Below, piece by piece: positions 37,920 through 46,848 of a DNA stretch of 59,957 nucleotides. Position numbers and translations under genes: made by a program. The stretch's first letter is position 1; every line of letters starts with the position of its first letter. The DNA is from Paracoccaceae bacterium (GTDB lineage Bacteria; Pseudomonadota; Alphaproteobacteria; Rhodobacterales; Rhodobacteraceae), in assembly GCA_014872875.1 (NCBI GenBank), contig WKFI01000013.1, positions 1 to 59,957 of the forward strand. Direction: 5' to 3'. Below the pieces are notes generated by a model that searched no databases, was not told the origin of the DNA, and saw only the letters and a program-made list of their open reading frames with translations.

Positions 37920-37976
37920 AACTGGCATCAGGAACCTGCTGCGACCCGGTTTAAACGGGTTTCTGACCCAACTTCA

Positions 37977-37995
37977 ACTTAACGTGACGTTAAGT
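37977..37995. repeat. 19-bp palindrome ACTTAACGTGACGTTAAGT
   Basis: The two 9-base arms are perfect complements around a central G. The form suits a dimeric regulator's operator. It lies 58 nt after ubiG and about 360 nt from the marR stop, so no adjacent gene start is obvious. Confidence 0.6.
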
Positions 37996-38120
37996 AGCGT
38001 CTTTTCAGATTATTTTGTTTTTTGTTCATTATCAATTACTTAAAGGGGAGATGGCCTTCTTTTGTCACTCAACTTGTTTGTCCTGACGCTATTTAGACGC
38101 AGAAACACTAACCTTTCGTA

Positions 38121-38135
38121 TAGGTTTCAAACCTA
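38121..38135. repeat. 15-bp palindrome TAGGTTT-C-AAACCTA
   Basis: The two 7-base arms are perfect complements. It follows AACCTTTCGTA, which partly repeats one arm. It is a possible operator or small hairpin in the gene-free stretch. Confidence 0.5.
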
Positions 38136-38353
38136 ATGCACAGTTGTTACAAAAAGCAGGTGCGATAGAGTTAATACAGCGGATGGGTTTTTCCCAACAC
38201 CGCGAACCAGAGCTTGAAAGCTCAATCACCGAGTGAGTAATAAATCCGGTGCAGTTTCAGCCGGGTCTTTTCCAAAAGTCACCACACTCACGGGACCTTT
38301 TGGGTGTTGGCGGGATGTCTGGGGATAGGCGTCCCGCCTTTCCACATGATGCC

Positions 38354-38794
38354 TCAGCTGTCGGCCTCAAGCTTCAGTCGCAATTCCCGCAAGATAGGCA
38401 GCGCGCTACGAACCCGGTCCGCGCCCAGATCCGTTACAACTTCAGAAATTATGGGGGCAATCCCGGCTATAGCCGCGTCACGGGCTTGTTTGCCAGCTGG
38501 ACTGATCGCCACCATCTTGCGCCTGGCATCGTCCCAATCGGGGCGAATGTGGATATAGCCGGACATTTCCAGTTTGCTCAACGTGTTGGTCATCGCGCCA
38601 CGTGTCACATGAAACGCCTTGGCCAATTGCGCGGGTGTCCGCTCCAATCCGACATGAGCAAGATGATTCAGAACCGAAAAATGCGACAGCTCCATACCCC
38701 GAGGCAACGCCTTGGACAGGCGCGACCGTGCAAGTTGGTCCGCCATCAAAATCTCGCTGAACAGCGAGATCGCCAAAGTGTTATTTTCGTTCAT
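38354..38794 (-). CDS. MarR-family transcriptional regulator
   Basis: A 146-residue winged helix-turn-helix regulator: LSHFSVLNHLAHVGLERTPAQLAKAFHVTRGAMTNTLSKLEMSGYIHIRPDWDDARRKMVAISPAGK in pieces covers the recognition helix and wing (DDARRKMV is the wing). It is the last gene of the grxC-nitrilase-marR run; its ATG directly abuts the nitrilase stop. Its targets are not known. The palindromes downstream of it are candidates, but they are not at its own promoter. Confidence 0.9.
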   Translation of the reverse strand: MNENNTLAISLFSEILMADQLARSRLSKALPRGMELSHFSVLNHLAHVGLERTPAQLAKAFHVTRGAMTNTLSKLEMSGYIHIRPDWDDARRKMVAISPAGKQARDAAIAGIAPIISEVVTDLGADRVRSALPILRELRLKLEADS

Positions 38795-39625
38795 TCAAGG
38801 TCCGTCGAACTCTCGGTCATGGGTCAGCGAAGGCACTCGCTTGCGCGCTTGTGCCACTTTTTCCATATCGAGATCAACGAATGTGATCCCCGGTTCGTCT
38901 CCGCCATCTGCCAGAATCTCTCCCCAGGGAGCCACAACCAACGAATGTCCATAGGTCTGACGACTTTGACCGCGCGAGGATTTGTGCTTGCCGGTTTGCG
39001 CCGGCGCCAGCACGTAGCAACCGGTTTCAATTGCACGGGCGCGTAGCAGCGAGTGCCAATGTGCCGCGCCGGTGACATAGGAAAACGCCGCCGGAGCTGT
39101 CAGGATCTGCGCCCCACCCTGTGCCAAAGCACGATGCAATTTCGAAAAGCGCACGTCATAGCAGATGGTCATACCGATTCGACCAAATGGCGTGTCTGTG
39201 ACGACAGCCCGGGTGCCCGGGCGATACCCGTCCGATTCGCGATAAGTCTCTTCCGCTGACACTTCCACGTCGAACATGTGGATCTTGTCATAGCGCGCGG
39301 TCACTTCACCGCGCGGGCTGATCAGGAACTGCCGGTTGGCGAAACGGCCATCTGCGTCATGTGTCTTGACCCCCAATGACCCGATCAGCAACCAGATCTC
39401 CAACCGTTTTGCTTCCGACTGCAAAGCGGCCAGAGTGGGATCGTCCTCTTCATGGTGCAGCACATTGTTCTGATGCGTACGCGAGGTAGAGAGACAATTG
39501 GTCACTTCGGGGGTCAGAACAAAGCCAGCACCGCCTGCCACGGCCTCGGCCAGCATGGATCTGACGGTGTCCAGATTCTCGGCCGGGTCATCCGATGAGT
39601 TCAGCTGTAACAGGGCGGTGCGCAT
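38795..39625 (-). CDS. Carbon-nitrogen hydrolase (nitrilase superfamily, NIT-like)
   Basis: A 276-residue enzyme with the Glu-Lys-Cys triad in LTPEVTN, YDKIHMFD and CYDVRFS. It matches the Nit1/Nit2 (omega-amidase or deaminated-glutathione amidase) branch. Its pairing with a glutaredoxin gene, 3 nt upstream, is common in Rhodobacteraceae and would suit deaminated-glutathione repair, although the substrate is not proven by sequence. Confidence 0.88.
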   Translation of the reverse strand: MRTALLQLNSSDDPAENLDTVRSMLAEAVAGGAGFVLTPEVTNCLSTSRTHQNNVLHHEEDDPTLAALQSEAKRLEIWLLIGSLGVKTHDADGRFANRQFLISPRGEVTARYDKIHMFDVEVSAEETYRESDGYRPGTRAVVTDTPFGRIGMTICYDVRFSKLHRALAQGGAQILTAPAAFSYVTGAAHWHSLLRARAIETGCYVLAPAQTGKHKSSRGQSRQTYGHSLVVAPWGEILADGGDEPGITFVDLDMEKVAQARKRVPSLTHDREFDGP

Positions 39626-39628
39626 GGG

Positions 39629-39886
39629 TCAGGCCGCCAACAGCGCGTCTAGTTTGCCATCACGTTCCAACGCATACAGATCATCGCAGCCACCCACATG
39701 AGTATCACCGACAAAGATCTGCGGCACAGTACGTCCACCATTGGCACGCTGAATCATCTCGGGCTTGCGATCCGGGTTGGCGAAAACATTGATCTCGGAA
39801 AAGTTCACACCCTTCTGCTGCAACAGACGTTTAGCGGCATGACAGAAGCCGCAGAGTGGAGATGTGTATATTTCGACCGGCTTCAT
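39629..39886 (-). CDS. grxC: Glutaredoxin 3
   Basis: An 85-residue thioredoxin-fold protein. The active site is CGFC, where most dithiol glutaredoxins have CPYC or CPFC and monothiol ones CGFS. RTVPQIFVGDTHVGGCDDL is the glutathione-binding part (TVP and GG-D). The ATG at 39886 has GGAGG upstream. First gene of a three-gene leftward unit. No comF precedes it. Confidence 0.92.
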   Translation of the reverse strand: MKPVEIYTSPLCGFCHAAKRLLQQKGVNFSEINVFANPDRKPEMIQRANGGRTVPQIFVGDTHVGGCDDLYALERDGKLDALLAA

Positions 39887-40093
39887 GTGTGCCTCCAGCA
39901 CTGGTTTCGGGGTGTTTTGCGGGATTTAGGCACGCTTTGCAACTCTCACCAGCGTCTCTCGCAAATGTGATTGAGAATGGGACAAGGCAGTGTTTCTGGA
40001 CAGTGGGCGGTCTAGCAAGTTCTTGGAACCAATCGGCCAAATGTCTCGATCGGTTGAACGCTGATCAAGACATGCATGTTCCAGCGGCAGAGC

Positions 40094-40122
40094 TTGCGCT
40101 GAATAATAATATATTATATAGC
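40094..40122 (+). promoter_or_regulatory. Promoter with embedded operator for the aldehyde dehydrogenase gene
   Basis: TTGCGC (40094-40099) and TATAGC (40117-40122) are 17 nt apart. The spacer holds the perfect 12-base palindrome ATAATATATTAT (40106-40117). The same palindrome with one change is found at 51479-51490 in the same position relative to a TTGCGT -35. A repressor bound here would block polymerase. Confidence 0.6.
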
Positions 40123-40157
40123 ATAAGGCGAAAATTCCCTTACTTCCGGAGCTGGGC

Positions 40158-41576
40158 ATGTACCATCCGATAATCAACAATTCCAAAGTTTCCAGCCAAG
40201 GCCGGGAGATCAGGCCTGTCTTGAATCCAGCCACTGGAGAATCCTTCGCGGAATTTGTATCGGCCACTTTGCAAGACGCCGACCAGGCCGCGGAAGCAGC
40301 AGCCAGCGCGTTTGAGCGGTTGTCCGAAACTTCAGCGCAATCTCGGGCCCGCATTCTGGATGACATCGCTTCTCGAGTTTCTGAAAACTCAGAATCCGTG
40401 GCCCGTCAGATCACCTTGGAACAGGGTAAACCCTTGGACGAGGCGCGTCTGGAAATGTCGGGCGTCGTCGCCATGTTCGAACACTTCGCCGAAATGGCAG
40501 ACACGATGGCATTTACCTATGACAGACCGGGACACGGCGCCAACCGCCGGATCGACATGGTCCCTGTCGGTCCCGTGATCGTCATCACGACTTGGAACTT
40601 TCCCGTTGAAACTGCCGCGGTGCACATCGCGCCCGCATTGGCAGCTGGGTGCAGTGTCGTGGTTTTGGCCAACAATGACACCCCAACATCGGTCGCAATG
40701 CTGGTGGAAACGATCATCGAAAGTGATCTGCCGTCGGGCTCGGTGAATCTGGTGAAGGGAGATTCGGCGAAGCTGTCAGAGCGGCTTATCCAGCATCCAT
40801 CCATGCGCCACCTGTCATATACTGGATCCGTAAATGTCGGAAGCGTATTGGCGGCGCAATGCGGATCGCAAATCATGCGATGCACACTGGAGCTGGGCGG
40901 AAATGCCCCTGCCATCGTTCTACCGGACTCGAATGTGGAAGAGGCGGCCAAGGCGCTGATCTCCAAACGCTTCTGGAACGCAGGACAGGTCTGCACGGCT
41001 CCGAACAGAATCTATGTGAACCGTGCACAACATGACGCTTTCGCCGAAATCGCCGGAGACTATGCCCGAAACCTTGTTCTTGGGGCCGGTATTGAAAATG
41101 GTACGACCATGGGGCCACTGGCCAACCGGGACCGCGTTAATGCTATGGCTCGAATAGCCGAGGACGCTGTGAACAACGGGGCGACGGCCATTGTGAACGC
41201 CTCCGTTTCGAACAATACGGGGTTCTTTTCTCCGCCTAGGGTATTTGCGAACGTTCCAGACGACGCACTCGGAATGGCACATGAAGTCTTTGGCCCGATC
41301 GCCTGCATCGCACCATTCGACGACGTCGAGGACATCATCACACGATCCAACAATTGTGAATTGGGGCTGTCAGGCTACGTCTACGGCCCCGATCAGGAAC
41401 AGGCCGAACAGGTTGCTGCGCGTCTGCAGGTTGGCAGCGTCGCGGTCAATCAGTTGACGACCGCATATATCGACGTGCCCTTTGGGGGCATCAAGATCAG
41501 TGGCCTTGGTTGCGTAGGTGGCGAAAGCGCCGTCAGCGAATACCTGTTCCCCCGCTTGACCGCTTCCAGACCCTGA
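40158..41576 (+). CDS. NAD(P)-dependent aldehyde dehydrogenase, succinate-semialdehyde type
   Basis: A 472-residue aldehyde dehydrogenase. The catalytic Cys279 is in GQVCTAPNR and the general base Glu245 in LELGGNAP; TTWNFPVE is the oxyanion Asn region. The cofactor-binding stretch that normally reads KPAExTP is ANNDTP here (171-176), one residue shorter and without the Lys and Glu that hold the NAD(P) ribose, which is unusual. It converges with the GMC gene and shares an operator-like palindrome with the transport/hydrolase operon. It probably oxidises the semialdehyde left after transamination in the catabolic pathway. Confidence 0.82.
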   Translation: MYHPIINNSKVSSQGREIRPVLNPATGESFAEFVSATLQDADQAAEAAASAFERLSETSAQSRARILDDIASRVSENSESVARQITLEQGKPLDEARLEMSGVVAMFEHFAEMADTMAFTYDRPGHGANRRIDMVPVGPVIVITTWNFPVETAAVHIAPALAAGCSVVVLANNDTPTSVAMLVETIIESDLPSGSVNLVKGDSAKLSERLIQHPSMRHLSYTGSVNVGSVLAAQCGSQIMRCTLELGGNAPAIVLPDSNVEEAAKALISKRFWNAGQVCTAPNRIYVNRAQHDAFAEIAGDYARNLVLGAGIENGTTMGPLANRDRVNAMARIAEDAVNNGATAIVNASVSNNTGFFSPPRVFANVPDDALGMAHEVFGPIACIAPFDDVEDIITRSNNCELGLSGYVYGPDQEQAEQVAARLQVGSVAVNQLTTAYIDVPFGGIKISGLGCVGGESAVSEYLFPRLTASRP

Positions 41577-41598
41577 CCCATACCTCCCCTGAACTGAA

Positions 41599-41630
41599 TA
41601 GGGCGGCCCTTGTTGCCGCCCTTCTTTTTA
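41599..41630. terminator. Intrinsic terminator between aldehyde dehydrogenase and GMC genes
   Basis: Stem GGGCGGC (41601-41607) with GCCGCCC (41615-41621), followed by TTCTTTTT. It serves the rightward gene; its tail overlaps the stop codon of the leftward GMC gene. Confidence 0.85.
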
Positions 41631-43271
41631 TCGTTGGGAGACTTCCCAGTTCGGATCCGTGAAATAAGGCAGGTTTGAAGGCGGAAGAGACCGACTCAGG
41701 ATCATGTCCGACGTTTTTTCACCGATCATCATCGTGGGGCAATTCAGATTTGCTGATGGAATCACCGGCATAATCGAAGCGTCAGCCACCCGCAAATTTT
41801 CGATCCCGTGTACGCGGCATTCAGGATCAACCACCGCCAGTTCGTCCACACCCATTTTACACGTACCAGACGGGTGATAGGAGGAGTGACAGTTTTCGCG
41901 CAACCAGGCCTCGATGTCCGCATCGTTCTGCACATGCTGACCCGGAAAAATCTCTTCGCCCGTGAAGGCGGCCAACGACGGTTGTTCGGTCAATTCGCGC
42001 GACAGACGCAGACCAGCCTTCAGCTCCTCGATGTCTTCCGGGTGTTCCAACAGATTGTATCGGATGCGAGGGGCGGCAAACGGGTCGTTCGATGCCAGCT
42101 TTACATAGCCTCGGCTTTGCGGGCGCTGGTTGGTGAATTGAAGCTGGAAGGCGTGCTCCTTGATAAAGTCCGCAGAACCCTCCGCTACTGCAATCTGGAA
42201 CAGGGCAATCTGCATGTTCGGAAAACGCACGCCCGCCTTTGTTCGAACAAAACAGACAGCGTCAAAATGGTTGTTCGCCAACAGACCCTTGCGGGTCAGC
42301 GCCCATTCCACCGCACCTTTAGCCTGGCTGAAGAGGTTTAGATGTTTGAACAATGTCACCGGTTGCGTGCATTTCACCTGCAATGAGGTCAGCGGGTGAT
42401 CCATCAGGTTTTCACCAACACCGGGCAAGTCATGAACGACGTCTATTCCGTTTTCGCGCAGCTGGTGCGCCGGGCCAATACCGGACTGCATCAGGATCAC
42501 GGGGCTGTTGAAGGCCCCCGCCGACAAGATAACCTCACGTCGCGCAAGCGCCGTGATTTCCTGCCCGCGCTGTACGTAACGGACTCCCCTGGCCGTGCGG
42601 TCTTGGATCACCAGGTTTCGAACACTGCATCCGGTCTGTATATTCAGAGTGTCAGGCGGGTTGCGCAAATAGCAATATGCAGTCGATGAACGACGTCCTT
42701 CGGCCACATTCTTGGGCAAGTAGCCAAACCCGTCCTGCTGGCCACCGTTGACGTCGTCGGTCCGCAGATATCCGGCTTCTTCTCCCGCCTTCAGGAACGC
42801 CCGGGTCAGGGGGTTGTCCGATCCCATGGTCGAAGCCCGGATCCGACCATCCTGACCCTGGTATTCGTTGCCACCATCAATGCGCGTCTCAAGCCTCTGG
42901 AAATAGGGTAGCACCTCGGCATAAGACCAGCCTCGCGCCCCGCCTTCGGCCCAGCCTTCATAATCCAGTGGATGGCCACGCAGATAAAGCTGACCGTTTA
43001 TCGAGCTGGACCCGCCCAGAACTTTGCCGCGAGGTTGCACCAGAACCCGGTTGTTCAGATAGGGTTCTGGTTCAGTTTCGTAGTTCCAGTTGTATTTTGG
43101 CGCGTTATACGCGTACCGCATAGCAGCCGGGACATGAAACAGCGGGCTGGTATCCTTCGGACCCGCCTCCAGCAACAGAACGGAGTTTGCTCCGCCTTCT
43201 GACAACCGGGCAGCAATTATGGCTCCGGCGCTGCCAGCGCCGACCACGATGAAATCGTATTCTGTCTGCAT
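41628..43271 (-). CDS. GMC-family FAD oxidoreductase (choline dehydrogenase-like)
   Basis: This 547-residue flavoprotein has the N-terminal FAD fingerprint DFIVVGAGSAGAIIAARLSE (about residues 5-24). It also has GGSSSINGQLYLRG, and the C-terminal catalytic His in SYHPSGTCKMG with the Asn/His pair region SANLNCPTMMIGEKTSDMI. GMC enzymes oxidise alcohols to aldehydes. No membrane anchor or signal is seen. It is the last gene of the leftward catabolic operon, 37 nt after the GntR gene. It may supply an aldehyde to the neighbouring dehydrogenase; the substrate is not determinable. Confidence 0.85.
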   Translation of the reverse strand: MQTEYDFIVVGAGSAGAIIAARLSEGGANSVLLLEAGPKDTSPLFHVPAAMRYAYNAPKYNWNYETEPEPYLNNRVLVQPRGKVLGGSSSINGQLYLRGHPLDYEGWAEGGARGWSYAEVLPYFQRLETRIDGGNEYQGQDGRIRASTMGSDNPLTRAFLKAGEEAGYLRTDDVNGGQQDGFGYLPKNVAEGRRSSTAYCYLRNPPDTLNIQTGCSVRNLVIQDRTARGVRYVQRGQEITALARREVILSAGAFNSPVILMQSGIGPAHQLRENGIDVVHDLPGVGENLMDHPLTSLQVKCTQPVTLFKHLNLFSQAKGAVEWALTRKGLLANNHFDAVCFVRTKAGVRFPNMQIALFQIAVAEGSADFIKEHAFQLQFTNQRPQSRGYVKLASNDPFAAPRIRYNLLEHPEDIEELKAGLRLSRELTEQPSLAAFTGEEIFPGQHVQNDADIEAWLRENCHSSYHPSGTCKMGVDELAVVDPECRVHGIENLRVADASIMPVIPSANLNCPTMMIGEKTSDMILSRSLPPSNLPYFTDPNWEVSQR

Positions 43272-43308
43272 TTTGAACTTCGTTCGTTGTTGGGCCGTGG
43301 ATTGTTGA

Positions 43309-43995
43309 TCACATGGCGTCGTTGGCTGGGGGATCCCCAATGCTTTCGGCTTCGGTCAATTCGTTTGCGGCGCGGTTGGTGGCTTGATCGATATGGCGTG
43401 TCATCTCGGCCACCGCACCATCCACATCGCCGCGCTTGGCGGCTTCCAGAATGCGGGCATGCTCCTCGTGCAGTTTGCCCAACTGGTCCTCGTGGGTAAT
43501 GACGCGAAACTGGGTCAAACGCGCGATCCCATCATACTGATCGGAAATGATGTCGAGCGATCTTTGCATGCGTGTCGGCCCCAGCAAGGTCAGATGGAAG
43601 TCCTTGTTCAGCTCTACCATCTCCCACGGATCTTTGACCTTGAGTGTGCGTTTCAGAACCTTTTCGCAAGCAGCCAGAGTCTTGGGCGTGTGACGTTCGA
43701 CTGCATCAGCCAGAATGATCGGCTCCAGCGCACCACGGATCTGGTTCATCTCCACCAGGTCACGCACATCAAGCCTTGCGATGATCGGGCTGCGTCGAGG
43801 TCTCAGTTCAACCAGTTTTTCGGCCGCCAACATCCTCACGGCTTCCCGAAGTGGAACTATGGAGATGTCCATCTCCTTGGCCAGAGGCATGATCTTCAGC
43901 TCTTCTCCAGGTTTCAGCTCCCCCGCGATGATCTGACGTTTGAGGATTTCATAGATCGCCTTGGGGCCGTCACCGTAGTTGATAATGCTTTTCAT
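43309..43995 (-). CDS. GntR-family regulator with FCD ligand-binding domain
   Basis: A 228-residue regulator: an N-terminal winged helix (KAIYEILKRQIIAGELKPGEEL, then ISIVPLREAVRMLAAEKLVEL), then an all-helical FCD domain with the metal/ligand residues in LNKDFHLTLL and HEEHARILEAA. It is encoded within the operon, overlapping the amidase stop by 4 nt, so it is probably an autoregulated repressor responding to a pathway intermediate. The palindrome ATAATATATTRT in two promoters of the cluster is its most likely operator. Confidence 0.9.
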   Translation of the reverse strand: MKSIINYGDGPKAIYEILKRQIIAGELKPGEELKIMPLAKEMDISIVPLREAVRMLAAEKLVELRPRRSPIIARLDVRDLVEMNQIRGALEPIILADAVERHTPKTLAACEKVLKRTLKVKDPWEMVELNKDFHLTLLGPTRMQRSLDIISDQYDGIARLTQFRVITHEDQLGKLHEEHARILEAAKRGDVDGAVAEMTRHIDQATNRAANELTEAESIGDPPANDAM

Positions 43996-45407
43996 TTTTT
44001 GTCCCTGTTACTCACCCCAAAACCCTCGAAGCCTTGCACAGCTGCCAGAACATACTGATCCTGCCTGTGCCCGCCGATCACCTGAACGCCCAGCGGCAGA
44101 CCTGCATCAGAGCGCCCGACCGGCAGGACATGCGCGGGCAGATAACACAAACTGCCGGGCATATGCAGCATGTGCTGTTTCAAGATCGGTTCTTCGCGAC
44201 CATTCACAGGAACAGTGCGTTCGGTAACATCACGATGCGGTCTCAGCGGAGCGGCTTCACCAGCTGCGGCCGGAAACAAAGCCAGATCGTAAAGCTCGAA
44301 AAACTCCGCCCAAGCCTGACACATCCGCAATCTTTCTTCGTGAAGGGACAGCCAGTCGCGATGGCTGAGGGAATTCCCTCGCTTGTTTAGTTCAGCAAAC
44401 GACCTTCCGGCCACAGACGCGTCCGGCCCGGCGCGAAACGCCAAGGCGAGCTCAGACTTGTGCACCGTTTCCGCGCGCACCAAAAGATTCATGACTTCGG
44501 TTGCTCTTACAAAATCAATTGCGGGTGCAGCTTCGCTGATGGTGGCACCCTTGCTCTGCAAGTGACCCGCAAACGTCCTGAGCAATTGGGCATATTCGTG
44601 GTCAATGGGACACTCATCAGGAACGGGAATAACCGCTATACGCAACCCCTCAGTCTTTACAGGCGCGATACTGCCCTGCCCCGACAATACCTCGAATGCC
44701 AGCGAGATATCCCAAGCTGATCGCGCCAAGGGACCCGCTGTACCGATGTCGGGTTCCCGAAGATCTCCAAAGGGGCTGTGCCCACGCAGAGAAATGCTGT
44801 TCCAGCTGGGTTTCAATCCGTGAACACCGCAATTATGCGCCGGAAATCGGATCGATCCGCCCTGATCGCTGCCAATGTCTATGTAGGACATTCCGGTGGC
44901 CACCGCAGCGGCGGACCCGCCCGAAGACCCACCAGCGCTTCGGTTTAGATTGTGGGGATTGCAGGTTACTCCGAACAAGGGATTAGCGGTTTCCCAATCG
45001 GACAGATAGGCAGGAATGTTCGTCTTGCCGATGATAACCGCCCCGGCCCGTTTCAGCCCGGCAGCAACTGCAGAATCCGCTGCCGCAACATGACCGCCGC
45101 GCGCGGGGTCACCCCAAGTCGTGGGATGCCCCTGCCAATCGAAACATTCCTTCAATGTCACCGGAACTCCGTGCAGCGGCCCGACAGGCGCATCCGCCCT
45201 GTCACAGGCATCAGCCGCCACCCGTGCACCATCGCGATCCTGATACACAACTGCATTGATCAGCTCATTGCGATCATCGATCACTTGCAAACATGCATCG
45301 AGTGCTTCGCGGGCAGTGACCTTGCCCTGCTGCATGGCGGCCCGCAACGCAACTGCATCCGGCCAAAGGCCTTCAACCCGAGTGTATGCCGCCGCCTGCA
45401 CGTTCAT
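43992..45407 (-). CDS. Amidase (amidase-signature family)
   Basis: This 471-residue hydrolase has the Ser-cisSer-Lys triad, predicted as Lys86 (TLKE), Ser161 (GGSSGGS) and Ser185 (DQGGSIRFPA). It is cytoplasmic, without signal. Its ATG overlaps the transporter ATPase stop by 1 nt and its stop overlaps the GntR start by 4 nt, so it is firmly part of this operon. It suggests that the imported compound, or an intermediate, carries an amide bond. Exact substrate unknown. Confidence 0.87.
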   Translation of the reverse strand: MNVQAAAYTRVEGLWPDAVALRAAMQQGKVTAREALDACLQVIDDRNELINAVVYQDRDGARVAADACDRADAPVGPLHGVPVTLKECFDWQGHPTTWGDPARGGHVAAADSAVAAGLKRAGAVIIGKTNIPAYLSDWETANPLFGVTCNPHNLNRSAGGSSGGSAAAVATGMSYIDIGSDQGGSIRFPAHNCGVHGLKPSWNSISLRGHSPFGDLREPDIGTAGPLARSAWDISLAFEVLSGQGSIAPVKTEGLRIAVIPVPDECPIDHEYAQLLRTFAGHLQSKGATISEAAPAIDFVRATEVMNLLVRAETVHKSELALAFRAGPDASVAGRSFAELNKRGNSLSHRDWLSLHEERLRMCQAWAEFFELYDLALFPAAAGEAAPLRPHRDVTERTVPVNGREEPILKQHMLHMPGSLCYLPAHVLPVGRSDAGLPLGVQVIGGHRQDQYVLAAVQGFEGFGVSNRDKK

Positions 45408-46183
45408 CAGCCCGCCTCAAGCACTTTGGACAGGAACTGTTTGAGCCGTTCGTTTTGCGGGTTTCCGAACAGATCATTCGGTTGCCCTTGCTCAACCATG
45501 AAGCCCCCGTCAAAGAAACACACCCGATCCGAAACTTCACGGGCAAAACCCATCTGGTGCGTGACCAAAAGCATCGTGTAGTTGCCCGACTCCGCCAGGT
45601 TACGGATCACCTCCAGCACTTCGCCCACCATTTCCGGATCCAGGGCCGATGTCGGTTCGTCAAACAGCAGGATTTCGGGGTGCATGGCAAGTGTACGTGC
45701 GATCGCAACCCGCTGCTGCTGACCGCCGGACAGTTGGCTGGGGTAGTGGTTGGCTTTGTCAGCGAGCCCAACCGTGTCCAACAAGCGCATCGATTCCTCG
45801 GTCGCTTCTGCCTTGGACTTTCCCTGGGTGAAGATCGGGCTTTCGTTGCAATTCTCAAGCGCCGTCATATGCGGGAACAGGTTGAAGTTCTGAAACACCA
45901 TGCCAATCTTGGACCGGATCCGGCGTATGTGAGCCTTGGATGCATCGACAAGCTGCCCATCTACATTCATCTTGTTGAGCGGTTCACCATCGACATACAT
46001 GGTGCCCCCCTGAATGCCTTCGAGCGTCATCAATACCCGCAGAACAGTGGTCTTGCCCGAACCGGACGGGCCGATGATCGAAACGACCTCGCCCTTGTCG
46101 ACCGAGAAGTCGAGATCCTTGAGCACCTGCAGCGCGCCATACGCCTTGAGGACCTTGTCGAATTGAATCATGGGGTGGGTCAA
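45407..46183 (-). CDS. Polar amino acid-type ABC transporter ATP-binding protein (EhuA-like)
   Basis: A 258-residue ABC ATPase of the GlnQ/HisP group: Walker [10 protein letters not shown] at residues 38-46, [13 protein letters not shown] signature, and [13 protein letters not shown] as Walker B. It overlaps the upstream permease gene by 4 nt. It powers the importer formed by the two permeases and one or both binding proteins. Similarity to ectoine importer ATPases is by context; the sequence itself fits many amino-acid importers. Confidence 0.92.
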   Translation of the reverse strand: MTHPMIQFDKVLKAYGALQVLKDLDFSVDKGEVVSIIGPSGSGKTTVLRVLMTLEGIQGGTMYVDGEPLNKMNVDGQLVDASKAHIRRIRSKIGMVFQNFNLFPHMTALENCNESPIFTQGKSKAEATEESMRLLDTVGLADKANHYPSQLSGGQQQRVAIARTLAMHPEILLFDEPTSALDPEMVGEVLEVIRNLAESGNYTMLLVTHQMGFAREVSDRVCFFDGGFMVEQGQPNDLFGNPQNERLKQFLSKVLEAG

Positions 46184-46845
46184 TGCAGGATGCTCCTCTT
46201 GACATAGTTTTCGACGATGCGGATCAGGAATGCCGCAACCAGGCTCATGACCAGGAAGAAGATCCCGGCAATCGTGACGGCCTCGGTAAAGCGGTAGTAT
46301 TCGGCACCGATGAGTTTCGAGATTTGCATGATCTCAGCCACAGCCACAAAGGACAGCAGCGGTGTCTCCTTGAAGATCGCCACCAGATAATTGCCCAGCG
46401 CAGGTACGATCGGCGGCAGCGACTGCGGAATGATCACATCGCGATAGGTCCGGTAGGTGGACATGTTCAATGCGATGCAAGCCTCCCATTGCCCCTTCGG
46501 AACCGCCTGAAAGCCGGCGCGATAAACCTCGGCACACAGGGCAGAGTTATAGATGCCGATGGCAAGGATACCCGTGGTCAAGGGCGGTAGGGTGATGCCG
46601 ATTTCAGGCAGCAGGAAGAATAGAAAGAAGATCTGCACCAGCAGTGGCGTCGCACGAATGAACTCGATCACCTCGGTCGCTGGGCGACTGACCCAAGGCG
46701 ACCGGTGGGTTTTCAGGAGCATCAGGATCAATCCGCCAACCAGAGCAAGCAGGAAGCTTATGACTGTGGCCCAAATGGTGACACCTGCTGCTTCCCACAT
46801 GCGGGGCAGAACAGTTTCAAAGGTAAAGTCCCAGTCCCAATCCAT
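46180..46845 (-). CDS. Amino acid-type ABC transporter permease (EhuD-like)
   Basis: A 221-residue HisM/GlnP-type permease with about five membrane segments and the EAA loop [19 protein letters not shown] that contacts the ATPase. It pairs with the other permease 3 nt upstream to form a heterodimeric channel. Confidence 0.9.
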   Translation of the reverse strand: MDWDWDFTFETVLPRMWEAAGVTIWATVISFLLALVGGLILMLLKTHRSPWVSRPATEVIEFIRATPLLVQIFFLFFLLPEIGITLPPLTTGILAIGIYNSALCAEVYRAGFQAVPKGQWEACIALNMSTYRTYRDVIIPQSLPPIVPALGNYLVAIFKETPLLSFVAVAEIMQISKLIGAEYYRFTEAVTIAGIFFLVMSLVAAFLIRIVENYVKRSILH

Positions 46846-46848
46846 GAC

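Larger units (their letters stand above)
37920..38353. other. Gene-free stretch with several inverted repeats
   Basis: Between the convergent ubiG and marR genes lie 434 nt, unusually AT-rich, with no credible gene. They hold a weak hairpin ACCCG/CGGGT (37944-37960), a 19-bp palindrome ACTTAACGTGACGTTAAGT (37977-37995), TAGGTTT-C-AAACCTA (38121-38135), GAGCTT/AAGCTC near 38210, and a longer stem GGCGGGATG/CGTCCCGCC (about 38309-38338). A small RNA or protein-binding sites are possible; nothing matches a family I know. Confidence 0.5.

Noticed and set aside
38249-39046. A 265-codon rightward frame across marR and the nitrilase gene
   Set aside because: It is antisense to two well-supported genes; the MarR and nitrilase motifs are on the other strand.
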